Source: Pseudomonas azotoformans
Lineage (GTDB): Bacteria; Pseudomonadota; Gammaproteobacteria; Pseudomonadales; Pseudomonadaceae
Direction of reading: 5' to 3'
Length of the DNA stretch: 64,000 nt
Assembly: GCF_900103345.1 (NCBI RefSeq)
Contig: NZ_LT629702.1
Span: 6,549,501-6,613,500 of the forward strand
Position numbers and translations under genes: made by a program. How positions within the stretch are numbered: the first letter of the stretch is position 1; each line of letters starts with the position of its first letter. The notes under the pieces are model-generated. The model ran no database searches. It was not told where the DNA came from and saw only the letters and a list, made by a program, of their open reading frames with translations. Of this stretch, positions 1 to 10,539 are shown piece after piece.

Positions 1-1
1 C

Positions 2-1693
2 TACGCCCAGACCCAGCTGCAAAGCGTGTTTGGTATCAACGTGGTTGCACTGATCGATGGCCGCCCGCGCATCCTGAACCTCAAGGACCTGCTGGAAGCC
101 TTCGTGCGTCACCGCCGCGAAGTGGTCACCCGCCGTACCGTGTTCGAACTGCGCAAGGCCCGCGAACGCGGCCACATCCTGGAAGGCCAGGCAGTTGCGC
201 TGTCGAACATCGACCCGGTGATCGCCCTGATCAAGGCCTCGCCAACCCCGTCGGAAGCCAAAGAGGCGCTGATCAGCACCCCTTGGGAATCCAGCGCCGT
301 GGTGGCCATGGTTGAACGTGCCGGCGCCGACTCGTGCCGTCCGGAGACCCTGGACCCGCAATACGGTCTGCGCGAAGGCAAGTACTTCCTGTCGCCGGAA
401 CAGGCCCAGGCCATTCTGGAACTGCGCCTGCACCGCCTGACCGGCCTGGAGCATGAGAAGCTGCTGGCCGAGTACCAGGAGATTCTCAACCAGATCGGCG
501 AGTTGATCCGCATCCTCAGCAGCGCCGTGCGCCTGATGGAAGTGATCCGCGAAGAACTGGAAGTGATCCGCGCCGAATACGGCGATGTGCGCCGCACCGA
601 GATTCTCGATGCGCGCCTCGACCTGACCCTGGGTGACATGATCCCGGAAGAAGAGCGTGTAGTGACCATCTCCCACGGTGGCTACGCCAAGACCCAGCCG
701 CTGGCTGCGTACCAGGCCCAGCGTCGTGGTGGTAAAGGTAAATCGGCTACCGGCGTGAAGGATGAGGACTACATCGCTCACCTGCTGGTTGCCAACAGCC
801 ACACCACGCTGCTGTTGTTCTCCAGCAAGGGCAAGGTGTACTGGCTCAAGACCTACGAAATCCCGGAAGCGTCCCGTGCTGCCCGTGGTCGCCCACTGGT
901 CAACCTGCTGCCGCTGGACAGTGATGAATACATCACCACCATGCTGCCGGTCGAGGAATACACCGAAGGTCACTTCATCTTCATGGCCACCGCCAAAGGC
1001 ACCGTGAAGAAGACGCCGCTGGAATCCTTCAGCCGTCAACGCAGCGTGGGCCTGATCGCCCTGGAGCTGGACGAAGGCGACGTACTGATCTCCGCTGCCA
1101 TCACGGATGGCGAGCGTGAGGTCATGCTGTTCTCCGATGGCGGCAAGGTCACGCGCTTCAAGGAATCCGACGTGCGTGCCATGGGCCGTACCGCCCGCGG
1201 TGTGCGCGGTATGCGCCTGCCAGAAGGGCAGAAGCTGATTTCGATGCTGATCCCGGAAGAAGGCAGCCAGATCCTCACCGCTTCCGAGCGTGGTTATGGC
1301 AAGCGCACCGCCATCAGCGAGTTCCCGGAGTACAAGCGTGGCGGCCAGGGCGTGATCGCCATGGTCAGCAACGACCGCAACGGCCGTCTGGTCGGCGCGG
1401 TGCAGGTGCTCGACGGCGAGGAAATCATGCTGATCTCCGACCAGGGCACCCTGGTACGTACCCGTGTCGCTGAAGTGTCGAGCCTGGGCCGTAACACTCA
1501 GGGCGTGACCCTGATCAAGCTGGCCAAGGACGAAAAACTGGTCGGCCTGGAGCGTGTTCAGGAGCCGTCGGAAGTCGAAGGCGAAGAGCTGGAAGGTGAG
1601 GAGTTTGAGGGCGAGGTGATCGCAGCCGGCGATGACAACGTCGACGAGCCAACCCTCGACGCTGCCGCAGACGAAGAAGAACCGCAGGAATAA
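2..1693 (+). CDS. gyrA: DNA gyrase subunit A, C-terminal part (5' end outside window)
   Basis: Catalytic subunit of DNA gyrase, which introduces negative supercoils. Only the last 563 codons are present; the frame is open from base 2 and reads [13 protein letters not shown], an internal GyrA segment, so the true start lies upstream. The fragment covers the end of the breakage-reunion domain, with a coiled-coil stretch at about residues 100-200, and the DNA-wrapping beta-pinwheel. The GyrA box QRRGGKGK is at about residues 239-246. The protein ends in a long acidic tail rich in E and D after about residue 510, as in other gamma-proteobacterial GyrA. A hairpin terminator follows. Identification is secure; partiality is due to the window edge, not to gene decay. 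Confidence 0.97.
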   Translation, partial: YAQTQLQSVFGINVVALIDGRPRILNLKDLLEAFVRHRREVVTRRTVFELRKARERGHILEGQAVALSNIDPVIALIKASPTPSEAKEALISTPWESSAVVAMVERAGADSCRPETLDPQYGLREGKYFLSPEQAQAILELRLHRLTGLEHEKLLAEYQEILNQIGELIRILSSAVRLMEVIREELEVIRAEYGDVRRTEILDARLDLTLGDMIPEEERVVTISHGGYAKTQPLAAYQAQRRGGKGKSATGVKDEDYIAHLLVANSHTTLLLFSSKGKVYWLKTYEIPEASRAARGRPLVNLLPLDSDEYITTMLPVEEYTEGHFIFMATAKGTVKKTPLESFSRQRSVGLIALELDEGDVLISAAITDGEREVMLFSDGGKVTRFKESDVRAMGRTARGVRGMRLPEGQKLISMLIPEEGSQILTASERGYGKRTAISEFPEYKRGGQGVIAMVSNDRNGRLVGAVQVLDGEEIMLISDQGTLVRTRVAEVSSLGRNTQGVTLIKLAKDEKLVGLERVQEPSEVEGEELEGEEFEGEVIAAGDDNVDEPTLDAAADEEEPQE

Positions 1694-1703
1694 GCGGACA
1701 CAC

Positions 1704-1737
1704 AGGGGGCGGATGAAGATTCGCCCCCTTGTTGTTT
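1704..1737 (+). terminator. Rho-independent terminator after gyrA
   Basis: Eight-base perfect arms AGGGGGCG (1704-1711) and CGCCCCCT (1722-1729) with a 10-base loop, followed by a T-rich run (TGTTGTTTG). It lies 10 bases after the gyrA stop and separates gyrA from the serC operon. Confidence 0.65.
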
Positions 1738-1773
1738 GTCCGGATGGAAATGTCGATGCCCACATAGATCCCT

Positions 1774-1863
1774 TGTGGGAGCGGGCTTGCTCGCGATGGC
1801 GGACTGACATTCACTACCGATGTCGGCTGTTGGATCGCTTTCGCGAGCAAGCCCGCTCCCACA
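1774..1863. repeat. REPIN-type inverted repeat between gyrA and serC
   Basis: A 23-base arm (1774-1796) starting TGTGGGAGCGGGCTTGCTCG is repeated as an exact reverse complement at 1841-1863, with a 44-base spacer. The arm carries the GTGGGAGC-GGCTTGC core of Pseudomonas REP palindromes. Three further elements with the same core are near 20250, 24980 and 28490. Short ORFs crossing it are an effect of the repeat. Confidence 0.85.
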
Positions 1864-1924
1864 TTGGATCGGGTGTCGCCTGATATGTTTGCGTGACTAC
1901 CACCAGATCAGAGTGAGATTGGAT

Positions 1925-3010
1925 GTGAGCAAGAGAGCCTATAACTTCTGTGCCGGTCCCGCGGCGCTTCCTGAAGCAGTCCTGCAGCGCGCGCAGGGTG
2001 AACTCCTCGACTGGCATGGAAAAGGCCTCTCCGTGATGGAAATGAGCCATCGCAGCGATGAGTTCGTGTCCATCGCCACCAAGGCCGAGCAGGACCTGCG
2101 CGACTTGCTGGACATCCCCTCCAACTACAAAGTGCTGTTCCTGCAGGGCGGCGCCAGTCAGCAGTTCGCCCAGATCCCGCTGAACCTGTTGCCCGAAGAC
2201 GGCACTGCCGACTATATCGACACCGGTATCTGGGGCCAGAAGGCCATTGAAGAGGCCTCGCGTTACGGTCACGTCAATGTGGCAGGCACTGCCAAGCCTT
2301 ACGATTACTTCGCCATTCCGGGTCAGAACGAGTGGAAGCTGTCGAAGGACGCTGCCTACGTGCACTACGTGGCCAACGAAACCATTGGCGGCCTGGAATT
2401 CGACTGGGTACCGGAAGTGGGCGACGTGCCGCTGGTGTGCGACATGTCCTCGGACATCCTGTCGCGCCCGATCGACGTGTCCAAGTACGGCATGATCTAC
2501 GCCGGAGCTCAGAAGAACATCGGCCCGAGCGGCATCCTGGTCAACATCGTCCGCGAAGACCTGCTGGGTCGCGCCCGTTCGCTGTGCCCGACCATGCTCA
2601 ACTACAAGGTCGCAGCCGATAACGGTTCGATGTACAACACCCCGCCGGCGTTTGCCTGGTACCTGTCCGGCCTGGTGTTCGAGTGGCTGAAAGAGCAGGG
2701 CGGTGTCGCTGCGATGGGCAAGCTGAACGAAGAGAAGAAGCGCGTCTTGTACGACTTCATCGACGCCAGCGGCCTGTACAGCAACCCGATCAACCTGACC
2801 GACCGCTCGTGGATGAACGTGCCGTTCCGCCTGGCTGACGATCGTCTGGACAAGCCATTCCTGGCCGGTGCCGACGAGCGCGGCCTGCTGAACCTCAAGG
2901 GTCACCGCTCGGTGGGTGGCATGCGCGCTTCCATCTACAACGCCGTCGACATCCACGCGATCAACGCGCTGGTTGCCTACATGGCAGAGTTCGAAAAGGA
3001 ACACGGCTAA
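1925..3010 (+). CDS. serC: Phosphoserine aminotransferase
   Basis: PLP enzyme converting 3-phosphohydroxypyruvate to O-phosphoserine (serine synthesis) and also used in pyridoxal phosphate synthesis. The protein of 361 residues begins SKRAYNFCAGPAALP, the usual SerC N-terminus. The GGASQQF phosphate-binding motif is near residue 77, and the PLP lysine is K197 in AGAQKNIGPSG. The start is the GTG at 1925, because family homology begins there; the frame stays open upstream to 1820, but that extension runs through the REP repeat and is not SerC-like. The stop codon is immediately next to the pheA start (stop 3008-3010, ATG 3010-3012), implying translational coupling. Confidence 0.95.
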   Translation: MSKRAYNFCAGPAALPEAVLQRAQGELLDWHGKGLSVMEMSHRSDEFVSIATKAEQDLRDLLDIPSNYKVLFLQGGASQQFAQIPLNLLPEDGTADYIDTGIWGQKAIEEASRYGHVNVAGTAKPYDYFAIPGQNEWKLSKDAAYVHYVANETIGGLEFDWVPEVGDVPLVCDMSSDILSRPIDVSKYGMIYAGAQKNIGPSGILVNIVREDLLGRARSLCPTMLNYKVAADNGSMYNTPPAFAWYLSGLVFEWLKEQGGVAAMGKLNEEKKRVLYDFIDASGLYSNPINLTDRSWMNVPFRLADDRLDKPFLAGADERGLLNLKGHRSVGGMRASIYNAVDIHAINALVAYMAEFEKEHG

Positions 3011-4104
3011 TGTCTGAGCAAGAACTCAAGGCCCTGCGCGTACGCATCGACAGCCTGGACGAGAAAGTCCTGGAGCTGATCAGTGAGCGTGCGCGGTGCG
3101 CCCAGGAAGTGGCACGGGTGAAGATGGCGTCCCTGGCTGAAGGCGAAGTGCCGGTGTTCTACCGTCCCGAGCGTGAAGCCCAGGTACTCAAGCGCGTGAT
3201 GGAGCGCAACAAGGGCCCGTTGGGCAACGAGGAGATGGCGCGGTTGTTCCGTGAAATCATGTCCTCCTGCCTGGCGCTGGAGCAGCCGCTGAAAGTGGCT
3301 TACCTCGGCCCGGAAGGCACCTTCACCCAGGCGGCGGCCATGAAGCACTTCGGTCACGCGGTGATCAGCAAGCCAATGGCGGCGATCGACGAAGTGTTCC
3401 GTGAAGTGGCGGCCGGCGCGGTGAACTTTGGCGTGGTGCCGGTGGAAAACTCCACCGAAGGCGCGGTCAACCACACGCTGGACAGCTTCCTCGAGCACGA
3501 CATGGTGATCTGTGGCGAAGTCGAGTTGCGCATCCACCACCACCTGCTGGTGGGTGAGAACACCAAGACCGACAGCATCAGCCGCATCTACTCCCACGCC
3601 CAGTCGCTGGCCCAGTGCCGCAAATGGCTGGATGCGCATTACCCGAATGTCGAGCGCGTGGCGGTCTCCAGCAACGCCGAAGCCGCCAAGCGGGTCAAGG
3701 GTGAGTGGAACTCGGCGGCCATCGCCGGCGATATGGCGGCGGGCCTGTACGGCCTGACGCGCCTGGCCGAGAAAATCGAGGATCGCCCGGACAACTCCAC
3801 GCGCTTCCTGATGATCGGCAGCCAGGAAGTACCGCCGACCGGTGACGACAAGACCTCCATCATCGTGTCCATGAGCAACAAGCCCGGCGCGCTGCATGAG
3901 CTGCTGGTGCCGTTCCACGATAACGGGATTGACCTGACGCGCATCGAGACTCGTCCTTCGCGCAGCGGTAAATGGACTTACGTGTTCTTTATCGACTTCA
4001 TCGGCCATCACCGCGACCCACTGGTCAAGGGCGTGCTCGAGAAAATCAGTCAGGAAGCCGTGGCACTCAAGGTGCTGGGCTCTTACCCGAAAGCGGTTTT
4101 GTGA
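3010..4104 (+). CDS. pheA: Chorismate mutase / prephenate dehydratase (P-protein)
   Basis: Bifunctional enzyme of phenylalanine synthesis: chorismate to prephenate to phenylpyruvate. The 364 residues hold three domains: an AroQ-type chorismate mutase (about 1-90, with RVRIDSLDEKVLELISERA), prephenate dehydratase (about 95-275, with VAYLGPEGTFTQAA and the catalytic TRF in NSTRFLMIG near 262-267), and an ACT regulatory domain (about 283-360) with PGALHELL and ETRPSRSGKW, the GALH/ESRP pair that binds phenylalanine. Feedback inhibition by phenylalanine is therefore expected. The ATG shares one base with the serC stop and hisC follows after 9 bases. Confidence 0.96.
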   Translation: MSEQELKALRVRIDSLDEKVLELISERARCAQEVARVKMASLAEGEVPVFYRPEREAQVLKRVMERNKGPLGNEEMARLFREIMSSCLALEQPLKVAYLGPEGTFTQAAAMKHFGHAVISKPMAAIDEVFREVAAGAVNFGVVPVENSTEGAVNHTLDSFLEHDMVICGEVELRIHHHLLVGENTKTDSISRIYSHAQSLAQCRKWLDAHYPNVERVAVSSNAEAAKRVKGEWNSAAIAGDMAAGLYGLTRLAEKIEDRPDNSTRFLMIGSQEVPPTGDDKTSIIVSMSNKPGALHELLVPFHDNGIDLTRIETRPSRSGKWTYVFFIDFIGHHRDPLVKGVLEKISQEAVALKVLGSYPKAVL

Positions 4105-4113
4105 GGCTTTAAC

Positions 4114-5226
4114 ATGAGTGGCAACTTCCTCGCCCTGGCGCAGCCGGGCGTGCAACAACTGTCGCCTTACGTTCCGGGCAAGCCTGTGGACGAGCTGGCG
4201 CGTGAGTTGAACCTGGATCCGGCGAACATCGTCAAGCTGGCGAGTAACGAAAACCCGCTGGGACCGAGCCCTAAAGTGCTGGCGGCGATCCGTGAAGAAC
4301 TGTCTGAGCTGACTCGTTATCCCGATGGCAACGGCTTCGCTCTCAAGTCCTTGTTGGCCGAGAAGTGCCGGGTTGAGCTGAGCCAGGTCACCCTGGGCAA
4401 CGGCTCCAATGACATTCTTGAGCTGGTTGGCCGTGCCTACCTGGCGCCGGGCTTGAACGCGGTGTTCAGCGAGCATGCGTTTGCGGTCTACCCGATCGTG
4501 ACCCAGGCGGTCGGCGCTGATGCGCGTGTGGTTCCTGCGAAGGAGTGGGGTCACGATCTGCCGGCCATGCTGGCGGCCATCGACGCCAAGACCCGCGTGG
4601 TGTTTATCGCCAACCCGAACAACCCGACCGGCACCTGGTTCGACGCCCAGGCGCTGAACGACTTCCTGCAAGACGTGCCTGAGCACGTGCTGGTGGTGCT
4701 GGACGAGGCCTATATCGAGTACGCCGAAGGCAGCGACCTGCCGAACGGCCTGGATTTCCTGGCGGCCTACCCGAACCTGCTGGTGTCGCGCACCTTCTCC
4801 AAGGCCTACGGCCTGGCATCGCTGCGCGTGGGCTACGGCTTGTCCACTGCGGTGGTCGCCGATGTGCTGAACCGCGTGCGCCAGCCGTTCAACGTCAACA
4901 GCCTGGCCCTGGCGGCGGCCTGTGCGGCGGTGAAGGATGCCGAGTATCTGGAAGAGGGTCGCCGCATCAACGAAAGCGGCATGCTGCAGTTGCAGGAAGG
5001 CTTCCGCGAACTGGGCCTGGGCTGGATTCCGTCCAAGGGCAACTTCATTTGTGTCGACCTCGGTCAAGTGGCTGCACCGGTGTTCCAGGGCCTGTTGCGC
5101 GAAGGCGTGATCGTGCGTCCGACCGCCAACTACGGCATGCCGAACCACCTGCGCATCACTATCGGTCTGCCGGCTGAAAACAGCCGCTTCCTGGAGGCGC
5201 TGGCCAAGGTTCTGGCTCGTGGTTGA
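4114..5226 (+). CDS. hisC: Histidinol-phosphate aminotransferase (HisC2-type)
   Basis: Class I/II PLP aminotransferase of 370 residues. Motifs: NENPLGPSP near 47, NPNNPTGTW near 169, and the Schiff-base lysine K230 in SRTFSKAYGLASLRVGY. HisC converts imidazole-acetol phosphate to histidinol phosphate. Its placement between pheA and tyrA is typical of pseudomonads and fits a second role as aromatic aminotransferase for phenylpyruvate or 4-hydroxyphenylpyruvate; that role is inferred from context. It starts 9 bases after pheA, and its end overlaps the longest tyrA/aroA reading frame by 8 bases. Confidence 0.93.
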   Translation: MSGNFLALAQPGVQQLSPYVPGKPVDELARELNLDPANIVKLASNENPLGPSPKVLAAIREELSELTRYPDGNGFALKSLLAEKCRVELSQVTLGNGSNDILELVGRAYLAPGLNAVFSEHAFAVYPIVTQAVGADARVVPAKEWGHDLPAMLAAIDAKTRVVFIANPNNPTGTWFDAQALNDFLQDVPEHVLVVLDEAYIEYAEGSDLPNGLDFLAAYPNLLVSRTFSKAYGLASLRVGYGLSTAVVADVLNRVRQPFNVNSLALAAACAAVKDAEYLEEGRRINESGMLQLQEGFRELGLGWIPSKGNFICVDLGQVAAPVFQGLLREGVIVRPTANYGMPNHLRITIGLPAENSRFLEALAKVLARG

Positions 5227-7465
5227 TGTCACTGCATTGCAACCTGCTGTGCCTATGATCGGTCGCCTGGTGGTGGTCGGCCTGGGGTTGATCGGTGGTT
5301 CCTTCGCCAAAGGCCTGCGTGAAAGCGGGCTGTGTGGCGAAGTGGTCGGTGTGGACCTGGACCCGCAATCGCGTCAGTTGGCGGTCGAGTTGGGCGTGGT
5401 GGATCGCTGTGAAGCAGACCTGGCGCTCGCCTGCCAGGGCGCTGACGTGATCCAGTTGGCCGTGCCGATCCTGGCCATGGAGAAATTGCTCGCCGTGTTG
5501 GCGGGCATGGATCTGGGCCAGGCGATCCTGACGGATGTCGGCAGTGCCAAAGGCAATGTGGTGCGCGCGGCGCAGCAGGCGTTTGGTGGCATGCCGACGC
5601 GCTTCGTGCCGGGCCATCCGATTGCCGGTTCCGAGCAAAGCGGGGTGGAAGCGTCGAATGCGCAGCTGTTCCGTCGTCACAAAGTGATCCTGACACCCCT
5701 TGCGCAAACCGATCCGGCGGCGCTGGCGGTGGTGGATCGCCTGTGGCGCGAGTTGGGTGCGGACGTCGAGCACATGCAGGTCGAGCGCCATGACGAAGTA
5801 CTGGCCGCGACCAGCCATTTGCCACATTTGCTGGCGTTTGGCCTGGTGGACTCCCTGGCCAAGCGCAACGAGAACCTCGAGATTTTCCGTTACGCCGCCG
5901 GTGGCTTCCGCGACTTCACGCGGATTGCCGGCAGCGACCCGGTGATGTGGCACGACATCTTCCTCGCCAATCGCGAAGCGGTGTTGCGCACCCTGGACAC
6001 CTTCCGCAGCGACCTCGACGCCTTGCGCGATGCGGTCGACGCCGGGGATGGCCATCAATTATTGGGCGTGTTCACCCGTGCGCGGGTGGCGCGTGAGCAT
6101 TTCAGCAAGATCCTGGCGCGCCGGGCCTACATGGAAACCGCTGTGAACGCCGATGACTTGACCTTCCTCGCCAATCCGGGTGGCTGCTTGCGCGGCAGCA
6201 TTCGGGTGCCGGGTGATAAGTCGATCTCCCATCGGTCGATCATGCTCGGTTCGTTGGCTGAGGGTGTGACGGAAGTCGAAGGTTTCCTCGAAGGCGAGGA
6301 CGCGCTGGCGACTTTGCAGGCGTTTCGCGACATGGGCGTGGTGATTGAAGGGCCGCACCATGGGCGCGTGACCATCCACGGCGTGGGTTTGCATGGCTTG
6401 AAGCCGGCGCCGGGGCCGATCTATCTCGGTAACTCGGGCACCTCCATGCGCCTGCTGTCCGGGTTGCTGGCTGCGCAGAGCTTCGACAGCGTGCTGACGG
6501 GCGATGCTTCCCTGTCCAAGCGCCCGATGAGTCGCGTGGCCAAGCCGCTGCGGGAAATGGGCGCGGTGATCGAGACCGGCCCGGAAGGGCGTCCGCCGCT
6601 GACTATCCGGGGTGGTCAGGTGCTCAAAGGTTTCGATTATTCGATGCCGATGGCCAGTGCGCAGGTTAAATCCTGCCTGTTGCTGGCCGGGCTTTACGCC
6701 GAGGGCAAGACCTCGGTGACCGAGCCTGCGCCGACCCGTGATCATACCGAGCGCATGTTGCGCGGTTTTGGTTATCCGGTTGATGTGGTGGGGGCCAAGG
6801 CGTCGGTTGAGTCGGGCCATGCGCTGGTTGCGACGCATATTGAAGTGCCGGGGGATATTTCCTCGTCGGCGTTTTTCCTGGTAGCGGCTTCGATTGCCGA
6901 AGGCTCCGAGTTGTTGCTGGAGCATGTGGGCGTCAACCCGACCCGCACCGGCATAATCGACATTCTGCGGCTGATGGGGGCGGACATTACCCTGGAAAAT
7001 CCGCGTGAAGTGGGTGGCGAACCGGTTGCTGATCTGCGCGTACGTGCCGCGACGTTGAAAGGTATTGAAATCCCCGAGGCGTTGGTGCCTTTGGCGATCG
7101 ACGAGTTCCCGGTGCTGTTCGTCGCGGCGGCCTGTGCCGAAGGGCGGACCGTGTTGCGCGGCGCCGAAGAGCTGCGCGTGAAGGAGTCCGACCGTATCCA
7201 GGTCATGGCCGATGGTCTGCTGGCACTGGGTGTGAAGTGTGAACCGACGCCTGATGGGATTATCATTGACGGTGGCCTGATGGGTGGCGGTGAAGTGCAT
7301 GCCCATGGCGATCACCGGATTGCCATGGCATTCAGCGTGGCTTCCGTGCGGGCGGCGGCGCCGATTCGTATCCGTGACTGCGCCAATGTTGCTACGTCTT
7401 TTCCGAACTTTCTTACACTGTGTGCCCAAGTCGGCATCCGTGTTGCCCAAGAGGCTCAATTGTGA
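5219..7465 (+). CDS. tyrA-aroA: Fused prephenate dehydrogenase / EPSP synthase
   Basis: One 748-codon frame holds two shikimate-pathway enzymes. Residues about 13-300 are prephenate dehydrogenase (TyrA), opening with the NAD-binding [16 protein letters not shown] and containing [10 protein letters not shown]. Residues about 315-745 are 3-phosphoshikimate 1-carboxyvinyltransferase (AroA), with [50 protein letters not shown] and [12 protein letters not shown] at 5219 is the longest start and overlaps hisC; an ATG at 5255 (736 residues) directly precedes TyrA homology and may be the real start. There is no stop or frameshift at the junction, so the fusion looks genuine. cmk overlaps its stop. 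Confidence 0.94.
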   Translation: MVDVTALQPAVPMIGRLVVVGLGLIGGSFAKGLRESGLCGEVVGVDLDPQSRQLAVELGVVDRCEADLALACQGADVIQLAVPILAMEKLLAVLAGMDLGQAILTDVGSAKGNVVRAAQQAFGGMPTRFVPGHPIAGSEQSGVEASNAQLFRRHKVILTPLAQTDPAALAVVDRLWRELGADVEHMQVERHDEVLAATSHLPHLLAFGLVDSLAKRNENLEIFRYAAGGFRDFTRIAGSDPVMWHDIFLANREAVLRTLDTFRSDLDALRDAVDAGDGHQLLGVFTRARVAREHFSKILARRAYMETAVNADDLTFLANPGGCLRGSIRVPGDKSISHRSIMLGSLAEGVTEVEGFLEGEDALATLQAFRDMGVVIEGPHHGRVTIHGVGLHGLKPAPGPIYLGNSGTSMRLLSGLLAAQSFDSVLTGDASLSKRPMSRVAKPLREMGAVIETGPEGRPPLTIRGGQVLKGFDYSMPMASAQVKSCLLLAGLYAEGKTSVTEPAPTRDHTERMLRGFGYPVDVVGAKASVESGHALVATHIEVPGDISSSAFFLVAASIAEGSELLLEHVGVNPTRTGIIDILRLMGADITLENPREVGGEPVADLRVRAATLKGIEIPEALVPLAIDEFPVLFVAAACAEGRTVLRGAEELRVKESDRIQVMADGLLALGVKCEPTPDGIIIDGGLMGGGEVHAHGDHRIAMAFSVASVRAAAPIRIRDCANVATSFPNFLTLCAQVGIRVAQEAQL

Positions 7466-8151
7466 ATATCAAAGCACCGGTGATTACCATCGACGGGCCA
7501 AGTGGCTCGGGCAAAGGCACGATCGCCGGCATCCTGGCCAAGCGCCTGGGCTGGTGCCTGCTGGACTCCGGCGCGCTGTACCGCCTGCTGGCATTTGCCG
7601 CACGCAACCATGGCGTCGACCTGACCAACGAAGAATCACTGAAGCTGCTGGCGGCGCACCTTGATGTGCAGTTCGTCGGCGCGACGGAAGGGCATCCGCA
7701 GCGCATCATCCTCGAAGGGGATGATGTGACTGATGACCTGCGCAATGAGCAAGTCGGTTCCTGGGCCTCCCAGGTTGCCGCGCTGCCGGCCGTGCGGGAT
7801 GCTTTGCTGCAGCGCCAGCGGGCTTTCCAGGAGCCGCCGGGCCTGGTGGCCGATGGCCGTGACATGGGAACCGTGGTGTTTCCCGACGCGCCATTGAAGA
7901 TTTTCCTGACCGCCAGCGCCGAGGAGCGGGCTCGCCGCCGCTACTTGCAGTTGAAGGGCAAAGTCGATGGTGTTAGTCTGTCGAGTCTGCTAGATGAGAT
8001 CCGTGCACGCGATGAGCGTGATACCCAGCGCGCAGTAGCCCCGCTCAAGCCGGCGGCTGATGCCATACAGCTGGATTCCACGGAGTTGTCCATCGAGCAG
8101 GTGTTGGAACGCATCTTGAGCGAGATCGCCATTCGCGATATCGCCGGGTGA
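7462..8151 (+). CDS. cmk: Cytidylate kinase
   Basis: Phosphorylates CMP and dCMP to the diphosphates. The 229-residue protein starts with GTG at 7462, overlapping the aroA stop by 4 bases. It has the P-loop GPSGSGKGT at residues 10-18, the DSGALYR nucleotide-binding segment, [13 protein letters not shown] and the RARRR lid arginines. The longer in-frame ATG at 7420 would add 14 non-homologous residues from within aroA, so it was rejected. aroA-cmk-rpsA adjacency is widespread in Proteobacteria. Confidence 0.95.
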   Translation: MNIKAPVITIDGPSGSGKGTIAGILAKRLGWCLLDSGALYRLLAFAARNHGVDLTNEESLKLLAAHLDVQFVGATEGHPQRIILEGDDVTDDLRNEQVGSWASQVAALPAVRDALLQRQRAFQEPPGLVADGRDMGTVVFPDAPLKIFLTASAEERARRRYLQLKGKVDGVSLSSLLDEIRARDERDTQRAVAPLKPAADAIQLDSTELSIEQVLERILSEIAIRDIAG

Positions 8152-8211
8152 CCAAGAAGGCTGCAGGGGACCAGTCATAGTCCTGCGGTGCTTCTTTTAA
8201 TTGAAACTGAC

Positions 8212-8231
8212 CCACACCGTCTGGGGTGTGG
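8212..8231 (+). promoter_or_regulatory. Hairpin in the rpsA leader
   Basis: CCACACC (8212-8218) and GGTGTGG (8225-8231) form a 7-bp stem with a 6-base loop, 40 bases before the rpsA ATG. S1 is known to repress its own mRNA through leader structure in E. coli; whether this hairpin serves that purpose here is inference. Confidence 0.3.
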
Positions 8232-8270
8232 AGATGGGCGTATTCTTCGCCCTTATCAACAGGAATTAAA

Positions 8271-9962
8271 ATGAGCGAAAGCTTTGCGGAACTCTTTGAA
8301 GAAAGCCTAAAAACCCTGAACCTTCAGGCAGGCTCCATCATCACCGGTGTTATCGTTGATATCGATTACCAAGCTCGCTGGGTAACCGTTCACGCTGGTC
8401 TGAAGTCTGAAGCTCTGATCCCGCTGGAACAGTTCTACAACGATGCTGGTGATCTGACAATCAATGTCGGTGACGAAGTTCACGTTGCTCTGGACTCGGT
8501 TGAAGACGGTTTCGGTGAAACCAAGCTGTCCCGTGAAAAAGCCAAGCGCGCTGAATGCTGGATTGTTCTCGAAGCAGCCTTCGCAGCTGAAGAAGTGGTC
8601 AAGGGCGTTATCAACGGTAAGGTTAAAGGCGGCTTCACTGTCGACGTTAACGGCATCCGTGCGTTCCTGCCAGGTTCTTTGGTCGACGTTCGTCCAGTGC
8701 GCGACACCACGCACCTGGAAGGCAAAGAACTCGAATTCAAGGTCATCAAGCTCGACCAGAAGCGCAACAACGTTGTCGTTTCCCGTCGCAGCGTCCTGGA
8801 AGCAGAGAACTCCGCCGAGCGTGAAGCTCTGCTGGAATCCCTGCAGGAAGGCCAACAAGTCAAAGGTATCGTCAAAAACCTCACCGACTACGGCGCATTC
8901 GTCGATCTGGGTGGCGTGGATGGCCTGCTGCACATTACCGACATGGCTTGGAAGCGTATCAAGCATCCTTCCGAAATCGTCAACGTTGGCGACGAGATCG
9001 ATGTCAAGGTTCTGAAATACGATCGCGAGCGCAACCGTGTTTCCCTGGGCCTGAAGCAACTGGGTGAAGATCCATGGGTTGCTATCAAAGCCCGTTACCC
9101 AGAAAGCACTCGCGTAACCGCGCGTGTTACCAACCTGACCGACTACGGCTGCTTCGCTGAGCTGGAAGAAGGCGTGGAAGGCCTGGTACACGTTTCCGAA
9201 ATGGACTGGACCAACAAGAACATCCACCCTTCGAAAGTCGTACAAGTCGGCGACGAAGTGGAAGTTATGGTTCTGGACATCGACGAAGAGCGTCGTCGTA
9301 TCTCCCTGGGCATCAAGCAGTGCAAATCTAACCCATGGGAAGATTTCTCTGGCCAGTTCAACAAGGGCGATAAAATCTCCGGCACCATCAAGTCGATCAC
9401 CGATTTCGGTATCTTCATTGGTCTGGACGGCGGCATCGACGGCCTGGTTCACCTGTCCGACATCTCCTGGAACGAAGTGGGCGAAGAAGCTGTTCGTCGT
9501 TTCAAGAAGGGCGACGAGCTGGACACCGTTATCCTGTCGGTTGACCCAGAGCGCGAGCGTATCTCCCTGGGTATCAAGCAACTGGAAAGCGACCCGTTCT
9601 CTGAATACGTTCAGGACAACGACAAAGGCGCAATCGTTAAAGGCATCGTGAAGGAAGTTGACGCTAAAGGCGCCATCATCACTCTGGCCGACGATATCGA
9701 AGCGACTCTGAAAGCCTCCGAAATCAGCCGTGACCGCGTTGAAGACGCGCGTAACGTTCTGAAAGAAGGCCAGGAAGTAGAAGCCAAGATCATCAGCGTT
9801 GACCGCAAGAGCCGTGTAATCCAGCTCTCCATCAAGTCGAAAGACGATGCTGAAGAGAAAGAAGCCATCCAGAGCTTGAAAGACAAGCCTTCGGATAGCA
9901 TCGCTGCTGGTCCTACCACTCTGGGCGACCTGTTGCGTGCACAAATGGAAAAACAGAACTAA
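8271..9962 (+). CDS. rpsA: 30S ribosomal protein S1
   Basis: RNA-binding ribosomal protein needed to load most mRNAs. The 563 residues start [14 protein letters not shown] and contain six S1 domains. Repeats 3-6 show the [23 protein letters not shown] pattern (about 195, 280, 367 and 455); the first two are degenerate and bind the ribosome in known S1. The ATG at 8271 follows AGGAAT and matches the family N-terminus; the ATG-like start at 8226 would add 15 unrelated residues. A strong terminator follows. Confidence 0.97.
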   Translation: MSESFAELFEESLKTLNLQAGSIITGVIVDIDYQARWVTVHAGLKSEALIPLEQFYNDAGDLTINVGDEVHVALDSVEDGFGETKLSREKAKRAECWIVLEAAFAAEEVVKGVINGKVKGGFTVDVNGIRAFLPGSLVDVRPVRDTTHLEGKELEFKVIKLDQKRNNVVVSRRSVLEAENSAEREALLESLQEGQQVKGIVKNLTDYGAFVDLGGVDGLLHITDMAWKRIKHPSEIVNVGDEIDVKVLKYDRERNRVSLGLKQLGEDPWVAIKARYPESTRVTARVTNLTDYGCFAELEEGVEGLVHVSEMDWTNKNIHPSKVVQVGDEVEVMVLDIDEERRRISLGIKQCKSNPWEDFSGQFNKGDKISGTIKSITDFGIFIGLDGGIDGLVHLSDISWNEVGEEAVRRFKKGDELDTVILSVDPERERISLGIKQLESDPFSEYVQDNDKGAIVKGIVKEVDAKGAIITLADDIEATLKASEISRDRVEDARNVLKEGQEVEAKIISVDRKSRVIQLSIKSKDDAEEKEAIQSLKDKPSDSIAAGPTTLGDLLRAQMEKQN

Positions 9963-9977
9963 GTTCTGTCGGACCAT

Positions 9978-10007
9978 AAAAAAGGGCGACTTCGGTCGCC
10001 CTTTTTT
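9978..10007 (+). terminator. Rho-independent terminator after rpsA
   Basis: AAAAAAGGGCGAC (9978-9990) TTCG GTCGCCCTTTTTT: a GC-rich stem with a stable TTCG tetraloop followed by six Ts. Confidence 0.92.
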
Positions 10008-10122
10008 GTGCCTGAAATTCGTTGAATCAACAACCGAGAACCAAGGCATACAGCTCAGTGTCAGAACTGGCTATAGTCTCAAGAAAAGCTGTTCTCGCGT
10101 GGTAGCTTCAATAAGGATTTGA

Positions 10123-10407
10123 ATGAACAGGCTAATTGTTTTATTCGCAGTGGTGCTGCTTGCCGGGTGTTCTGCCACCAGCGCCAAGACCCACGCCAAG
10201 CGTGGTGTCAGTGGTATTGAGATCGACTGCTCGGGCCTGGGCAATAACTGGAGCAAGTGTGATAAGCGCGCTGCTCGTGAGTGCAAGATGCAGGGCTACA
10301 AGGTCATAACCAAGTCCAGCGATGCGAAGGACGAAGAGGGGGACTACCTGTTCGGCTGGAACCCTGCAGGTGCGGTGACTCGCACCATGTTGGTGATCTG
10401 TAATTGA
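10123..10407 (+). CDS. Small putative lipoprotein
   Basis: A 94-residue protein with a lipoprotein signal: MNRLIVLFAVVLLAGCS, lipobox LAGC with C17. The mature part is short, basic at first, and contains further cysteines (IDCSG, SKCDK, RECKM and a C-terminal ICN), which could form disulfides in the periplasm. It resembles small uncharacterised Pseudomonas lipoproteins, but no function can be given. It stands alone between the rpsA terminator and ihfB. Confidence 0.7.
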   Translation: MNRLIVLFAVVLLAGCSATSAKTHAKRGVSGIEIDCSGLGNNWSKCDKRAARECKMQGYKVITKSSDAKDEEGDYLFGWNPAGAVTRTMLVICN

Positions 10408-10539
10408 GGGTGGAATGGGCGTATAGCAGGTTGCCATCTATCCTGTAGATAAGTTGTCCATTGGGCTGTTCAAATTCATCAAGTCATGCTAAAACCTTCG
10501 AAGCGCTTTTCCTAGCTGCTTGAAAAAGAAGGGAAAAAT

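Noticed and set aside
1820..1924. N-terminal extension of SerC
   Set aside because: It runs through a REP palindrome and adds no homology; GTG at 1925 gives the normal SerC start.
3007..5310. A 767-codon open frame on the minus strand
   Set aside because: It is antisense to pheA and hisC, has no recognisable domain, is rich in H, R, Q and V, and arises from GC-rich codon bias of the real genes.
8307..10049. A 580-codon minus-strand frame over rpsA
   Set aside because: Shadow of the S1 repeats; no family features.
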